This document shows, in pieces, positions 35,867 through 45,223 of a DNA stretch of 64,000 bases (the stretch's first letter is position 1; the number at the start of each line of letters is the position of its first letter). The notes beneath the pieces are model-generated. The model was not told the origin of the DNA, searched no databases, and saw only the letters and a program-made list of their open reading frames with translations. Source of the DNA: Bradyrhizobium sp. PSBB068. Lineage in GTDB: Bacteria; Pseudomonadota; Alphaproteobacteria; Rhizobiales; Xanthobacteraceae. The position numbers and the translations under genes are program-made. The DNA lies in the NCBI GenBank assembly GCA_016839165.1, contig CP069300.1:3162001-3226000 (forward strand), read 5' to 3'.

Positions 35867-36975
35867 GAGTATTCCTCGACCCTGGTGAAGAACGGCAGCC
35901 CGTCGACGCTGGAGTAACCGGTCCGCATCGGGAAGCCGCCGCGGTGGACCTTGGTCGAGCCCTGCGTGGCGATGATTATGCCGCCCCGGCGCTTGAACGC
36001 GTTCAAGACAATCTTGCGAGGGTGGTTCGTATCGTCGGCGGGGGCGGAGACATACGCCGAAAAACGCGGATCGGCGTACTCCGGCTGTACCGGTCCAAGC
36101 AGTCTTGTCAGCACGGTCGGCCCGACGTTCCGGCGGCTTCCGTGGTGCGGGATCTGCACGAACGTGAACCGCTGGAGCGGCAGGCCGACTCTGACCGCGT
36201 AGTCGGCGGACCAGGTCAGGGCATTCACGCCGGCGTCGCCGGTGAGGAGAACACGCTGCTCGTTTTCGAACGCCCCGTACAGGACGACGCTCGACTCGTT
36301 GCTGGCGCTGGTCTGTCCGCCGTCCCGCAACCGCTCCTGAGCCCAGGTTTCCGTCGTCCAGTTTTCCACCTTCGAGCGGGCGGCTTCGACGAGTCTGCCT
36401 ATGAAAGAGGCCTTCCCAAGCCACATCGACGCCGCCTCGATCGCTGTCTGGTCCGGATCCGGCGTTTTCTCGAACTGGGGCAGCAGGTGCAGATAGACGG
36501 CCCGGCTCGGCGACAGGACGTGGAAGGGGCCGATGTTCTGCCCCTGGAACGGCTGGTTGATGGTGACGCGCCTTGCCAGCGCCAGATCGACGATCTCGCC
36601 GATGATGTCGTACTCCTTCTTCACGGCGGTCTGGAGGCCGAGCGGCGTCCAGCGGGTGTCCGCAAAGAGGTGCTTCACCTCGGGCGCCAGAAGCCACGGT
36701 ACATGCAGCCAGAGATTATCGACCGGAATCTGCGCCAACACGGTCCGCAGTCCCGATGCGTGATCCGCGTCGGAGTGAGTTAGGACGACGTGTTCGAGTT
36801 TCGCGCCGAGCCCGAAATGCTTCCGCAGATGCGCGACAATCTCGTCGCCGGTGTCGGCGGTGCCACCATCGATAAGCATCAGCTTGAAGTCGACGGGTGT
36901 GCCGTAGCGCAGGATGATGGCGTCGCCGGCCTTGCTGCCAGTGCCGACGGGCATGAACTCGATTTCGCAAATCAC
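35863..36975 (-). CDS. Metallo-beta-lactamase-fold hydrolase (ComEC-like)
   Basis: A 370-residue cytoplasmic protein with the MBL metal site VLTHSDADHASGL, LIDGGTADTG before it, LLTGDAG, and IPHHGSRRNVGP (the second histidine motif seen in ComEC-type domains). Such domains hydrolyse nucleic acids or phosphodiesters. It overlaps the upstream DUF2235 gene by 4 bases and the downstream membrane protein by 4. The combination suggests one functional unit. The substrate is unknown. Confidence 0.85.
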   Translation of the reverse strand: MICEIEFMPVGTGSKAGDAIILRYGTPVDFKLMLIDGGTADTGDEIVAHLRKHFGLGAKLEHVVLTHSDADHASGLRTVLAQIPVDNLWLHVPWLLAPEVKHLFADTRWTPLGLQTAVKKEYDIIGEIVDLALARRVTINQPFQGQNIGPFHVLSPSRAVYLHLLPQFEKTPDPDQTAIEAASMWLGKASFIGRLVEAARSKVENWTTETWAQERLRDGGQTSASNESSVVLYGAFENEQRVLLTGDAGVNALTWSADYAVRVGLPLQRFTFVQIPHHGSRRNVGPTVLTRLLGPVQPEYADPRFSAYVSAPADDTNHPRKIVLNAFKRRGGIIIATQGSTKVHRGGFPMRTGYSSVDGLPFFTRVEEYS

Positions 36976-38405
36976 TTAACGACTCCATCGTTGGGCGCCG
37001 CCGGTGCGCCGGGATAATACTTCGCGAGATTTTCGTGGTCGGACAGATTTGTCGGGCGGTACGGTGCGCGGCTGTAGAAATGCGGGACACCGTCGGGCGC
37101 ATCGAAGCGCTTGTAGACCGATGAATGCAGGATGCCGCAGGGCTCGACCTTGCGGTGGCCTTCCGTCCACTTGAAACGCCCGCCGAAGTATCCTGGCTCG
37201 CGTGCGTCGTGCTGCGGCCCGAACGGGTCGGGATTGAGTTGCAGGAAGCGGTCGTCGACCTTGATGCCGTTGCCGGTCGGGGTCTTGCCGTCGGGCAGGT
37301 TGACCGCGGCGTGGACCATCCAGCCGAGCGAGATGTCGGAGAGGCGCGCCTCGTTCTCGGGATAGCTGCCGCCGACATCGGAATGGTTTCCGGAGAACCA
37401 CACCTGCTGCAGCCAGTCGGGGTATTCGTCGGGTCGTCCGGGACCCTTGTTGTGAACGCCACCCCAGATCACCCGGGCGAAGTCAGCGCGGTTCTCGTCG
37501 ATCGACAGCGCGTGCCAGACCCTGTTGTTGAGGTGCAGGTCGTAGAACTTCATCTTCGGTGACGCGAAATGCCAGCGCTGCCACCAGTGGCCCGGCAGCC
37601 CGGCGGCGAACTTGATATGTGTGACTGCGTAGCCGATCGCCGCTGCGAGCGCGCTGATCCCGGCCAGCGTCAGGAAGGTCGGCAGAAACGCAAAGAGGAG
37701 AAACGACTGCGCGAAGCTGATGCCGGCGAGCACGGCGGCGGCGCCGGCGACTAGCGCCGCCGACAGCAGGTAGCTGCCCAGCGACGCGACGGTGTCGAAC
37801 ACACCGATGAAGAACGGCACGATGTTCGGCTCGCCGTTGTCGTCGGACCCGTACTTCTGCCGGAAGTTCGCCGCGAGCGCCTTGCGCTGCTCCACATAGG
37901 CAGTGTCCTTGGGCGAACTGACGAACTGATAGACCCCTTTCACCGCCTCCTTGGCTATCGCCGTCGAGCCGCCGACATCGCGCCGCAGCGGTGTGCCGAC
38001 CGGCATCCGCGTCGGAACGCCGCAAAGTGAGAGCACCGCCGCAAGACACCTGATCGTGTAGGCGCCGCGGCTGAAGCCGAACAGATAGATGCGATCGCCG
38101 GGCTCGTACACCCGCACAATCCAGGCGTAGCAGTCGATGATGTTGGTGGTGATGCCGAGGCCCGTCGCCTGGCTGGCGACATTGTGCAGCCAGCGCCAGG
38201 CACGCGTGATGAAGAAGGCACCGTGGGGCGGCTGCGACCCGAGGCCGGCGTCGTAGAAGGCGATCTGTTCGCCGGCGCTGATGTTGGTGTCCGGTCCGCA
38301 GCGCGTGGCGCGGAACATCTTGTAGATGTTCGACCGGTTCTCGTCAGGGGTCAGACCGCCGGCCTGACCGGTGCCGTCTGAAAATACCAGGATGTTCTTC
38401 GGCAT
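36972..38405 (-). CDS. DUF2235 alpha/beta hydrolase (Tle1-like)
   Basis: A 477-residue protein starting MPKNILVFSDGTGQ, with nucleophile elbow GFSRGAY (Ser112), Asp204 in FFIGVFDTVASLGS and His341 in WFSGNHSDVGGSY: the complete triad of the DUF2235 family, which includes T6SS phospholipase effectors. Two hydrophobic helices (about 212-262) sit inside the domain, suggesting membrane contact. No secretion adaptor or immunity gene of T6SS type is adjacent. It is the first gene of the minus-strand trio and diverges from the XRE gene at 38650. Confidence 0.88.
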   Translation of the reverse strand: MPKNILVFSDGTGQAGGLTPDENRSNIYKMFRATRCGPDTNISAGEQIAFYDAGLGSQPPHGAFFITRAWRWLHNVASQATGLGITTNIIDCYAWIVRVYEPGDRIYLFGFSRGAYTIRCLAAVLSLCGVPTRMPVGTPLRRDVGGSTAIAKEAVKGVYQFVSSPKDTAYVEQRKALAANFRQKYGSDDNGEPNIVPFFIGVFDTVASLGSYLLSAALVAGAAAVLAGISFAQSFLLFAFLPTFLTLAGISALAAAIGYAVTHIKFAAGLPGHWWQRWHFASPKMKFYDLHLNNRVWHALSIDENRADFARVIWGGVHNKGPGRPDEYPDWLQQVWFSGNHSDVGGSYPENEARLSDISLGWMVHAAVNLPDGKTPTGNGIKVDDRFLQLNPDPFGPQHDAREPGYFGGRFKWTEGHRKVEPCGILHSSVYKRFDAPDGVPHFYSRAPYRPTNLSDHENLAKYYPGAPAAPNDGVVK

Positions 38406-38566
38406 GGTGTCCTCGTCGCATACGTTGCGATCGAGGAAGCGGCGGCCTTGGCGATCGGGTGGCTGGTCCTAGCCGTGGCCGCGCGGGCATGAAGAATCGC
38501 TACATCGATCTTTCCAAATTTTGCCGTCCGGTCAGGGCGGCATTAACCGTACAGATAAATCTGACG

Positions 38567-38595
38567 CTTGCGATTGTCAAGACGAGCGCTATAGA
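38567..38595 (+). promoter_or_regulatory. Possible sigma70-type promoter for the XRE/ImmA genes
   Basis: CTTGCG at 38567-38572 and TATAGA at 38590-38595 are separated by 17 bases and lie 55 bases before the XRE start codon. The match is modest and depends on spacing alone. Confidence 0.3.
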
Positions 38596-38649
38596 ATCGT
38601 CCAAGTGAATCTTACGGTCCGAAAATGCGGGCCTTTTGAGAGGCTTACG

Positions 38650-38973
38650 ATGTCATTAGCCACCAAGTTGAAGGAGTTGAGGGTCCGCCGGAAGCAGTCG
38701 CTGCAGGATGTCGCCGATGCCATCGGCGCCTCGAAGACCCACGTTTGGGACCTGGAGACCGGCCGTAGCAGCAATCCGTCGGTCGATCTGCTGACCAAGC
38801 TGGCCACTCATTTTCAGGTCCGGATCGCCGACCTTGTCGGTGAGAACCCCAACTCGGCCGACGAGGACGAGAAGCACGTCGCCTTGTTTCGGGAACTCAA
38901 GCAGCTATCTGATCCCGACCTGGAGACCATTCGCATCCTGATGCAGCGGTTGAAGGACTCCGATCGAAAGTAG
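38650..38973 (+). CDS. XRE-family helix-turn-helix regulator
   Basis: A 107-residue protein. Residues 1-65 form a Cro/CI helix-turn-helix (LKELRVRRKQSLQDVADAIG, SKTHVWDLETGRSSNPSVDLL), followed by a short acidic C-terminus. The ATG at 38650 matches the domain start and follows GAGAGGCT. It is 5 bases upstream of an ImmA/IrrE peptidase, the classical pair in which the peptidase cleaves the repressor on a stress signal. It diverges from the DUF2235 operon, so control of that operon is plausible. Confidence 0.9.
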   Translation: MSLATKLKELRVRRKQSLQDVADAIGASKTHVWDLETGRSSNPSVDLLTKLATHFQVRIADLVGENPNSADEDEKHVALFRELKQLSDPDLETIRILMQRLKDSDRK

Positions 38974-38978
38974 TTGCG

Positions 38979-39881
38979 ATGCAGATCTCGCGCATGGACC
39001 TTGCCGATAAGGGATCCCCGGAGGGGATCGTTATGGCCATCCTGAAGGCTGAGCCGAACCTGCCGATTCCGGTCCCGATCGAGGAGTTGTGCCGGCAACT
39101 CGACATCATCGAGATCCAAGCGCTCATCACTCAAGGCTTCGAGGGCGGTCTGCTGACTGACCGCGAGCGAAGCCGTGGCATCATCCTAGTGAAGAAAGGG
39201 GTGTCGCCGCAGCGTCGCAGGTTCACGATGGGACATGAACTGGGGCATTTTCTGATGCCATCGCACATGCCGGACGAGGAAGGCCGTTTCCTTTGCTCGC
39301 AGGCCGACATGACGCTGCTCAAGCCGAAGGAGGGCGACCGTCGTGCGAAGATGGAGGTCGAGGCAAATCGGTTTTCGTCGCTGATCCTGATGCCGCCGCC
39401 AGCATTGCGGACCGAGATCGGGAAGAAGTCGGCGCCGAGCATAGAGCATATGCTTTCGCTGGCGACGAAGTTCGACGTCAGCAAGGACGCCATGGCCCGG
39501 GCCTACGCGGAATATCATTCGGAAACGATTGCCTTCGTGGTGGTCCGCGACGGCAAGGTGGGCGCGACATACCGCAACAAGACGAGATTTCCATTCATTA
39601 CGGCTCTACGCGGCAAGGCCGTGCCCGAGAGGTCGTTGTTCTATCGCAAGTGCCTGCAAGTCGGCGTGCCGAGCGACGTTGATACGCGATTGCCCGAAAA
39701 CTGGATTGACGTCGAGCGCGGCCGACAGGCCCCGACGATGAGCGAGCAGGTCTATCTGCAGTCCAACGGCTTTGCCCTCATTATGTTGTGGTACGAACCC
39801 GCGGACGATCCGGACCACGATGAAGACGGTGAGCGCACAGCCAAGGAACGATTGAAGCATAGACAATCGCGGTACACCTGA
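38979..39881 (+). CDS. ImmA/IrrE-family metallopeptidase
   Basis: A 300-residue protein with zinc-protease motif MGHELGH (His86, Glu87, His90) and the third ligand region KMEVEANRFSSLILMP. The C-terminal 130 residues are an extra domain, longer than in ImmA itself. The family cleaves XRE-type repressors (ImmA/ImmR in ICEBs1, IrrE/DdrO in Deinococcus). With the XRE gene it forms a probable derepression switch for a mobile or defence element. Confidence 0.9.
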   Translation: MQISRMDLADKGSPEGIVMAILKAEPNLPIPVPIEELCRQLDIIEIQALITQGFEGGLLTDRERSRGIILVKKGVSPQRRRFTMGHELGHFLMPSHMPDEEGRFLCSQADMTLLKPKEGDRRAKMEVEANRFSSLILMPPPALRTEIGKKSAPSIEHMLSLATKFDVSKDAMARAYAEYHSETIAFVVVRDGKVGATYRNKTRFPFITALRGKAVPERSLFYRKCLQVGVPSDVDTRLPENWIDVERGRQAPTMSEQVYLQSNGFALIMLWYEPADDPDHDEDGERTAKERLKHRQSRYT

Positions 39882-39932
39882 TCCGACGAGGCGGTCTGCC
39901 TTTCTTTCAAGGCTTCACGGTAAACCACCGTT

Positions 39933-41531
39933 CTACAGTGAGTCCTTCAACCATTGAGGAACGTTTGGATTGGCCTGAATGCGCCCGATAAATCCGGTGT
40001 CGTCCACGGCGGTCATGGGTTCGATTGCCAGCGGATCGACGTCATCGGGGCCCGGTAGCGTCGGCGCCGCGAACATCGGTCCCGCTGGGCGATCATCGTA
40101 ATCCGGCACCGGGCGCCAGTGATCGACTACACCTTCCATCATCGGCGCGAGTGTGTGGGCTTCGCGAGCAACATCCTTGAGGTTAGCGAGCGCGTACGTC
40201 ATCGTTGCGATGGCGCTGCTCAAGGACGTTCCTCCCAGCGGATGCGTCTTCGATTCGATGATGTCGAGGACGAGGTTTTGTTGCGCGATGCGGATGAGTT
40301 CGGCGTCTGCAGACCCCGGATCGATCAAGGTAGCGCGCCCCGCGCGCGGGCGGCCGTCGATAATGACTGCGATGATGTTAGACTCGTCTGCGTCGATAAG
40401 CTCGCGGTAGGGATCTCCGCCGGCGGTATCGATGATCATGAGGTCGGCGGTCCTGTCGGCTTGGATGGATCCGACATACGGCGCCCATCCCAACATGGCC
40501 GCCGGCGTTCGCGTGACCGCATCGACAAGTTCCCGGTCGGAAAAGATACCGCCCTCGTGATCGCTGACGATCTTCGCGATCTTTAGTTCGCCCAGCAGGT
40601 TTTTCGTCCCGCTCGGAGCCCAATCGCATCCGATGGCGATCGGGACGCCCGCCGCTTTGGCGCGCGCGACCTTGGTGGTCGCTCCATACAACAGCATGTT
40701 GCTCAGGGGCGACCAGACCAAGCCGCCGACCCGGTTCTGCGCCAGCGTTCGAAATTGAGGGTCATCAAGCGCGACGCCGTGTATCGTGACGAGCGAAGGT
40801 CCGATCAGCCAGGTGCCGTCGCCTTTTTGCAGGTAGTCGAACTTGGCTCGCGTTGTGGCATCGACGCCTTCGCAGAGATGGATGATGTAGGGTGTTCCCG
40901 CGGCTAGTGCCGGGCCGGCGCGGTTCTCGGCATCCTGCGCCGAGGTAAAGTCGTTGATGTAGTCGTCTGCTACCGGCCAATTTTTCACGGGAAATTCGAC
41001 ATTGCGTACAAGGCCATCGTAGTAGGACCTCATAGCGCTGCCGTTTTGGTAGAGGATGCCTTGCGTTGTTGTCACGCCCCCCAGTATCGCCCGGCACTCG
41101 ACGAAACGGACGAGCGCCTTCGGGTACGTGGCAACCGGATGATTGCAGAGCAGATAGTCGGTATTCGAGACCCAGCGCTTATAGCCCGGATCGTTTCGCC
41201 AAATCCCCCGGTTATCGAAGTGCTGGACGACCGGCCACATCGGAATGAAATTGTATGACGGGTGGTTGTGCAGTTCGATCAGTCCCGGATAGATGCTGCC
41301 GCCGGTCACAATCAGCTTCGCCGCGTCGAACGGAGCCGGCAGGCCGTCGGACCACGCGCCGACATGGACGATGGTCTCATCGGCTACGCAGACGAAGCCG
41401 TCGGGGATGACATCGTGGGCGGCATTCATGGTGACGACGCGCCCACGGAGGACATATCGCTTTACCGCACCGGCTAAGCCGGCTTTTTGCAGCACCGTCA
41501 GCCGACTGGTCTCTTCCCGAAAATAGGCCAT
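39933..41531 (-). CDS. Amidohydrolase-family protein
   Basis: A 532-residue metal-dependent hydrolase of the cytosine-deaminase/ATZ-TRZ type. Metal-site motifs are IYPGLIELHNHPSYN (HxH form), IIHLCEG, LVTIHGVAL and AIGCDWAPSG. The C-terminal beta-sandwich segment DLMIIDTAGGDPY follows. The ATG at 41531 has GGGGGA close upstream; an in-frame ATG at 41570 is less likely. The substrate is not predictable. It appears to be metabolic cargo between the defence and repair blocks. Confidence 0.85.
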   Translation of the reverse strand: MAYFREETSRLTVLQKAGLAGAVKRYVLRGRVVTMNAAHDVIPDGFVCVADETIVHVGAWSDGLPAPFDAAKLIVTGGSIYPGLIELHNHPSYNFIPMWPVVQHFDNRGIWRNDPGYKRWVSNTDYLLCNHPVATYPKALVRFVECRAILGGVTTTQGILYQNGSAMRSYYDGLVRNVEFPVKNWPVADDYINDFTSAQDAENRAGPALAAGTPYIIHLCEGVDATTRAKFDYLQKGDGTWLIGPSLVTIHGVALDDPQFRTLAQNRVGGLVWSPLSNMLLYGATTKVARAKAAGVPIAIGCDWAPSGTKNLLGELKIAKIVSDHEGGIFSDRELVDAVTRTPAAMLGWAPYVGSIQADRTADLMIIDTAGGDPYRELIDADESNIIAVIIDGRPRAGRATLIDPGSADAELIRIAQQNLVLDIIESKTHPLGGTSLSSAIATMTYALANLKDVAREAHTLAPMMEGVVDHWRPVPDYDDRPAGPMFAAPTLPGPDDVDPLAIEPMTAVDDTGFIGRIQANPNVPQWLKDSL

Positions 41532-41695
41532 GTTTCCCCCAAAGCTGTTCTCGCGTCTACCGCGCAGCATAGCCTAATTGAGCGCCCGGATTGAATCGAG
41601 TCGGGAGTTGCCTTTTTGCCCGTGCGCCGGTCGCCGAAGGCTGGATTTGCGCACAAAGGGATGCGAACGGCGTTCCTTGGCTTTGCGTTTCCAGT

Positions 41696-42531
41696 TCAGT
41701 TTCCAAGAGCTACATCGAGAGCGCGGGCAAGCCGGACGGCCGCTTTCTGAAGTTGCTCTTTCACGACGGGCTCGTTTGCCTCGAGATATTCGGCGCCGAT
41801 CGCCACGCTATTGCTAGGCATGTCGCAGGAGTCCGCGCGCATCTCGCAGTATCCCGTCTTGACGGCTTCAGAGATTGAGAAGGATTCGTTTGCCCAGTCC
41901 CTCGGTCCGGAGGACGCCCATCGGGCCTGCCTTTCGGGAGAGATGCCACCCATCAGCTCCGTTACGGCGTCCGAAGTGTCGGGGCCGACCGCATATAGAA
42001 CGAGGCAATTGTCCCATGCCGAGTGCAGATTTCCGGCGCCTGCCCGGTTACCCTGATGGTATTGCCGCCGCGATCGTCTTCGAAGGAGACGTGCAATGGT
42101 TGATGGATGTCGCCGACCCAGTGGCCCAGTGATTTCAGGGCAATCAGTCTGTCGGCATCTGTACTGGTCTTCGACGAAAGCACCTTGGAATCGTCCAGGA
42201 TCGCAGTGACTACGCACTTTTCGGACTTCGGGCAGTGGTCCGAGGTGAGACCCTTGGAATCTCGCGCCAAGTTCACATAGTGCTCCGTCGAGCGGATACG
42301 CGGCAGCCCGCGGATAGGGTGATCCGGGTAGACGCAAGAGTCGGCAAAGGTTTTGAATTCGGTATCGAGTTCCATCAGCTTTTGAATTGCGGCGCGCGTT
42401 ATTGGTTGAGCAAGCCTGAAAGCAATTTCGCAGATAATTTTATGTCCGGGGTCACTCCACGCCCGAGCCTCGGCGCTAAGCAGGATGCAACCCAACGCGA
42501 CGAGTGCAAGGCTGTGCAACATGGCCTTCAC
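41696..42531 (-). pseudogene. S1/P1-type nuclease, frameshifted
   Basis: The first part encodes a signal peptide (LALVALGCILLSAEARA) followed by WSDPGHKIICEIAFRL, the mature Trp and His zinc ligands of S1/P1 nucleases, then HYVNLARD and HWVGDIHQPLHV. Near 42040 the frame breaks inside GQ-GAGNLHSAWDNCL; the remaining AWDNCLVLYAV...GYCEM... continues in the next frame to a stop at 41696. One inserted base would restore it. The GTG start at 42531 overlaps the SRAP stop. It would be a secreted single-strand nuclease, probably inactive now unless the shift is a sequencing error. Confidence 0.82.
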
Positions 42532-43190
42532 GCTGCGGACCGATCTTCCTTGTCGGCGCCACGGGCGACGATCGACAACGCATCGTCGGGTAGTGGCCGC
42601 TGAAGGGCCTTGGCTTCGTCCCACGGTGCGCGCATCCAGACGTCGCGCTCTTCGTCGGTGGTCAGGATCACCGGCATGGCCTTCGGATGGATGGGCTCGA
42701 CGACCGCGTTCGGCGACGTCGTCAGGAAGCCGTAGACCAGGTGAGGGCCGGGGACCGGCTTGGACTTGGTGCCCCGGTCGCCCTTGAACTCGGTCCAGAT
42801 GCCCGCGAAAGCGAACAGTGGTCGGGACTCGTCGAGCGCGAACCAGACGACGTCCTTTTTCTTGGTCTCAGGGTTCGGCTCGGGTGCGTATTCCGAAAAA
42901 CTGTTCGCGGGTACCAGGCAACGATTTTCCGGCTTCAGCCAGCCTCGCCAGTGCGGCGACGACGTGTTCCGGATGTTGGTGACCGGTGGGCCGCCGAATT
43001 TCGGCGGTGGCGGCATTCCCCAGCGCATCATGGCAAGCTCTCGTCCAGCGTCGGCGTTGCGTACGACAGGCGCGGGGTAGTCCGGAAACACGCCGGGAAT
43101 GGGAGGGAGATTTCCGACGTACCTGTTCACGACCCTGAAGAGACGACTGACAGCCTCTTGGTTAGTCGTGATGCTGTACAGATTGCACAC
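42528..43190 (-). CDS. SRAP-domain abasic-site protein (YedK/HMCES-like)
   Basis: A 220-residue protein beginning MCNLYS, the catalytic Cys2 that forms a thiazolidine with abasic sites in single-stranded DNA. The SRAP blocks [29 protein letters not shown] and [12 protein letters not shown] are present. A candidate SOS box lies about 160 bases upstream (43353-43367), fitting DNA-damage induction. It overlaps the nuclease gene downstream by 4 bases. Confidence 0.93.
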   Translation of the reverse strand: MCNLYSITTNQEAVSRLFRVVNRYVGNLPPIPGVFPDYPAPVVRNADAGRELAMMRWGMPPPPKFGGPPVTNIRNTSSPHWRGWLKPENRCLVPANSFSEYAPEPNPETKKKDVVWFALDESRPLFAFAGIWTEFKGDRGTKSKPVPGPHLVYGFLTTSPNAVVEPIHPKAMPVILTTDEERDVWMRAPWDEAKALQRPLPDDALSIVARGADKEDRSAA

Positions 43191-43352
43191 CGCTCAGTCC
43201 CTCGCTTCTCGCGAATCAATTTTGGGCAGTTCGCAGCAATGTATGTGCGCCAACTTCAAGCCTTGAGCGCCGAGATTTCCAGGCAAACCGTGCAGCTCCG
43301 CCTGACCCGCCAAGGTGGCGGAGATCGCCGGTTCGAGCGCTTGACACCTGTA

Positions 43353-43367
43353 GAACAAAATGAGAAC
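43353..43367. promoter_or_regulatory. SOS (LexA) box
   Basis: GAACAAAATGAGAAC is the reverse complement of GTTC-N7-GTTC, the alphaproteobacterial LexA site. It lies between the divergent SRAP gene (start 43190) and the small gene at 43477 and could control either or both. Confidence 0.7.
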
Positions 43368-43476
43368 ATTCTTGGGATTTTGTCAACTGGAAATCTGGCT
43401 TGTCGCAGCGCGCGCTTCGTGCGTTGAAGGTTTAAACCAAGTAACGGCTGAACTCGATTGAGCAGGAGCGAGGAAC

Positions 43477-43725
43477 ATGGCCGAGGTCACGTACTACGTC
43501 GCGCTGCCATTCGTCGCAAGTGATGATGGCGTTGCGGCCGGCGAGCCGACGGAGTGCTTCAATCCGAACGCCGCGGTGATGCGCGCGGGGTCACTTTCGC
43601 GCAAAGAGGGCCACGTCGGTGCGGTCGCGTTCAGTCGGACAGGGGACCCGGCGACGGGGGAGTTCAGCGACGCTTGCGTAATTCGGAAATTCGGCGACGT
43701 ACCTTACGATCTAAGCGCGCTTTGA
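43477..43725 (+). CDS. Hypothetical protein (82 aa)
   Basis: An 82-residue soluble protein (MAEVTYYVALPFVASDDGV..., CFNPNAAVMRAGSLS, KEGHVGAVAFSRTGDPATGE) with a conserved-looking composition but no family I recognise. It starts 110 bases after the SOS box and 15 bases before the next gene, so the pair may be damage-inducible. Confidence 0.65.
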   Translation: MAEVTYYVALPFVASDDGVAAGEPTECFNPNAAVMRAGSLSRKEGHVGAVAFSRTGDPATGEFSDACVIRKFGDVPYDLSAL

Positions 43726-43740
43726 AATTGGAGTGGAAGT

Positions 43741-44094
43741 ATGCTTGCGAACGACCTAAAGGAGCGATTCGATTGGGCTCTCTATCTGAACCTTGAGGCC
43801 TACGAGGAGCTGCCCGACGGGAGATCGTTCGTGCGATCGGACGAAGCTGAAGCGGCGATCGGGATTTTCGAAAGCCTGCATGGCTCGGTTGAGAAGATAC
43901 CACCTGCCTTGCTCGCGGCCTCGGAAGCGCTTCGCCTGACGACGCCGGATTTATTCGAGGCGGCATTGACGCGCCGCGTGCAATTGGTTGGATCCGACTT
44001 CTCGCCGGTCAGCGCGACGGAATTTGTCAAAGCGCTGAACCGAGATGTTCAACGCGAAGGCGTCCCACTCTTGACTAGCCAAGCGGCAGGCTAG
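43741..44094 (+). CDS. Hypothetical protein (117 aa)
   Basis: A 117-residue, mostly helical protein (LKERFDWALYLNLEAYEELP, IGIFESLHGSVEKIPPALLA). I do not recognise it. It follows the 82-residue gene in an apparent two-gene unit, and its stop overlaps the end of the convergent gene at 44091. Confidence 0.65.
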   Translation: MLANDLKERFDWALYLNLEAYEELPDGRSFVRSDEAEAAIGIFESLHGSVEKIPPALLAASEALRLTTPDLFEAALTRRVQLVGSDFSPVSATEFVKALNRDVQREGVPLLTSQAAG

Positions 44095-45092
44095 GGCCTG
44101 GCGGCAGTCGAAAACGCCGGAGGCGTTGCGTCGTATGGCGCGAATTGAACGGCGAAATCTGCAAGTCGGCATAGTCGCGCGTGCAGATCGACGAAACGCG
44201 TCAACGCATCGCATGTGGTGTCGGCACCGGGACGCGTGTTAATAGCCATCGCAATTGCTCTGACGGGCCCCGTCGGGCTGTCGCGCTCTTCGACGACGAG
44301 CCATCGCGCCATCGCCCCAATATGCTCGCGGTGCAGGAACAGATTTCGGTACTCGCCGATGTCGCGCAGCCACGGGTCGGCCGCGGTTTCATCCGAGTCT
44401 TCAAGAAGGCGCTGCACTAGCGCATCGCTCAGCACCGCCGAATTCACCGGCCGCTCTGTCCATTGTCGCAGGCGCGCGAGAGCGTCGATATTGTCCGGTG
44501 CATTGACACGCAACCTTGCCACTCGCGCTAGGTAATCCCGCGCGCTTGCCATTTCGGAAAGCAACGCGTGAAAGGCGAGATGCAGATCGTCCATTGCGAG
44601 GTTGGAAAATCTAGTTCCGACTTGTTGGCCCCTGGCCAAGGCCGCCTCAAGTTGCTTGTTGTATTCGTCCGATGCGTTTCGCAACTGCAGTCCGGCGGCC
44701 CGCAGGCTGACCGACAGGCTGCGCGCAAGCCTGGCGTACACTTCATTGCCGGCGGCCCGAGCGCTTGACGAGATCATTGCCCATGAATCATTGGCCGCGT
44801 GCGCCAGCCTTGGCTGGCCCAAGAGCGGCGTCCAGGTCCGCGCCGGCAAGTTCGGGTCGGTAGATATAATCTCGTCCCCGCCGAACAGGATCAGACCCAG
44901 TGAAGCACCGAGAGCCTGAATCTGACCTTCTGGAACTCCCCTTATCGCACCTGTGCGATCCGGGGAGAGCGGCCCGAGCTGCAAGCCGCCGGGACCTCTC
45001 ACCGCACGGAGACCGCCCGTGAAATGCAGGACGTCGGTGACGGAAACCCGGCTCCGTGTCAGTCCGGTGATCAGCGTGGGTGATGTTGCCAT
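44091..45092 (-). CDS. HEPN-like hypothetical protein (333 aa)
   Basis: A 333-residue helical protein of unknown family. Residues 246-256 (IGEYRNLFLHR) contain R249-NLFL-H254, the R-X4-H spacing of HEPN ribonucleases, preceded by an AVLSDALVQRLLEDS helix. A HEPN-type RNase is possible but rests on this motif alone. It diverges from dinB with 131 bases between. Confidence 0.55.
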   Translation of the reverse strand: MATSPTLITGLTRSRVSVTDVLHFTGGLRAVRGPGGLQLGPLSPDRTGAIRGVPEGQIQALGASLGLILFGGDEIISTDPNLPARTWTPLLGQPRLAHAANDSWAMISSSARAAGNEVYARLARSLSVSLRAAGLQLRNASDEYNKQLEAALARGQQVGTRFSNLAMDDLHLAFHALLSEMASARDYLARVARLRVNAPDNIDALARLRQWTERPVNSAVLSDALVQRLLEDSDETAADPWLRDIGEYRNLFLHREHIGAMARWLVVEERDSPTGPVRAIAMAINTRPGADTTCDALTRFVDLHARLCRLADFAVQFAPYDATPPAFSTAARP

Positions 45093-45223
45093 TGTTGATT
45101 CGGTGAGGTGGAGCGAGTGTTGTAAGGTGAGCTATTGTTCGGACTGTGGCGAGCGCGAGAGTGCAGGAATCTGCGCGCGGAGTCCGAAGAAGATGCGCGC
45201 CCCTGGGGCGAGAAATTAGCTGA

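Noticed and set aside
36716..37462. 248-codon minus-strand frame inside the DUF2235 gene
   Set aside because: Thr/Arg/Ser-rich shadow of the DUF2235 frame, which carries an intact catalytic triad.
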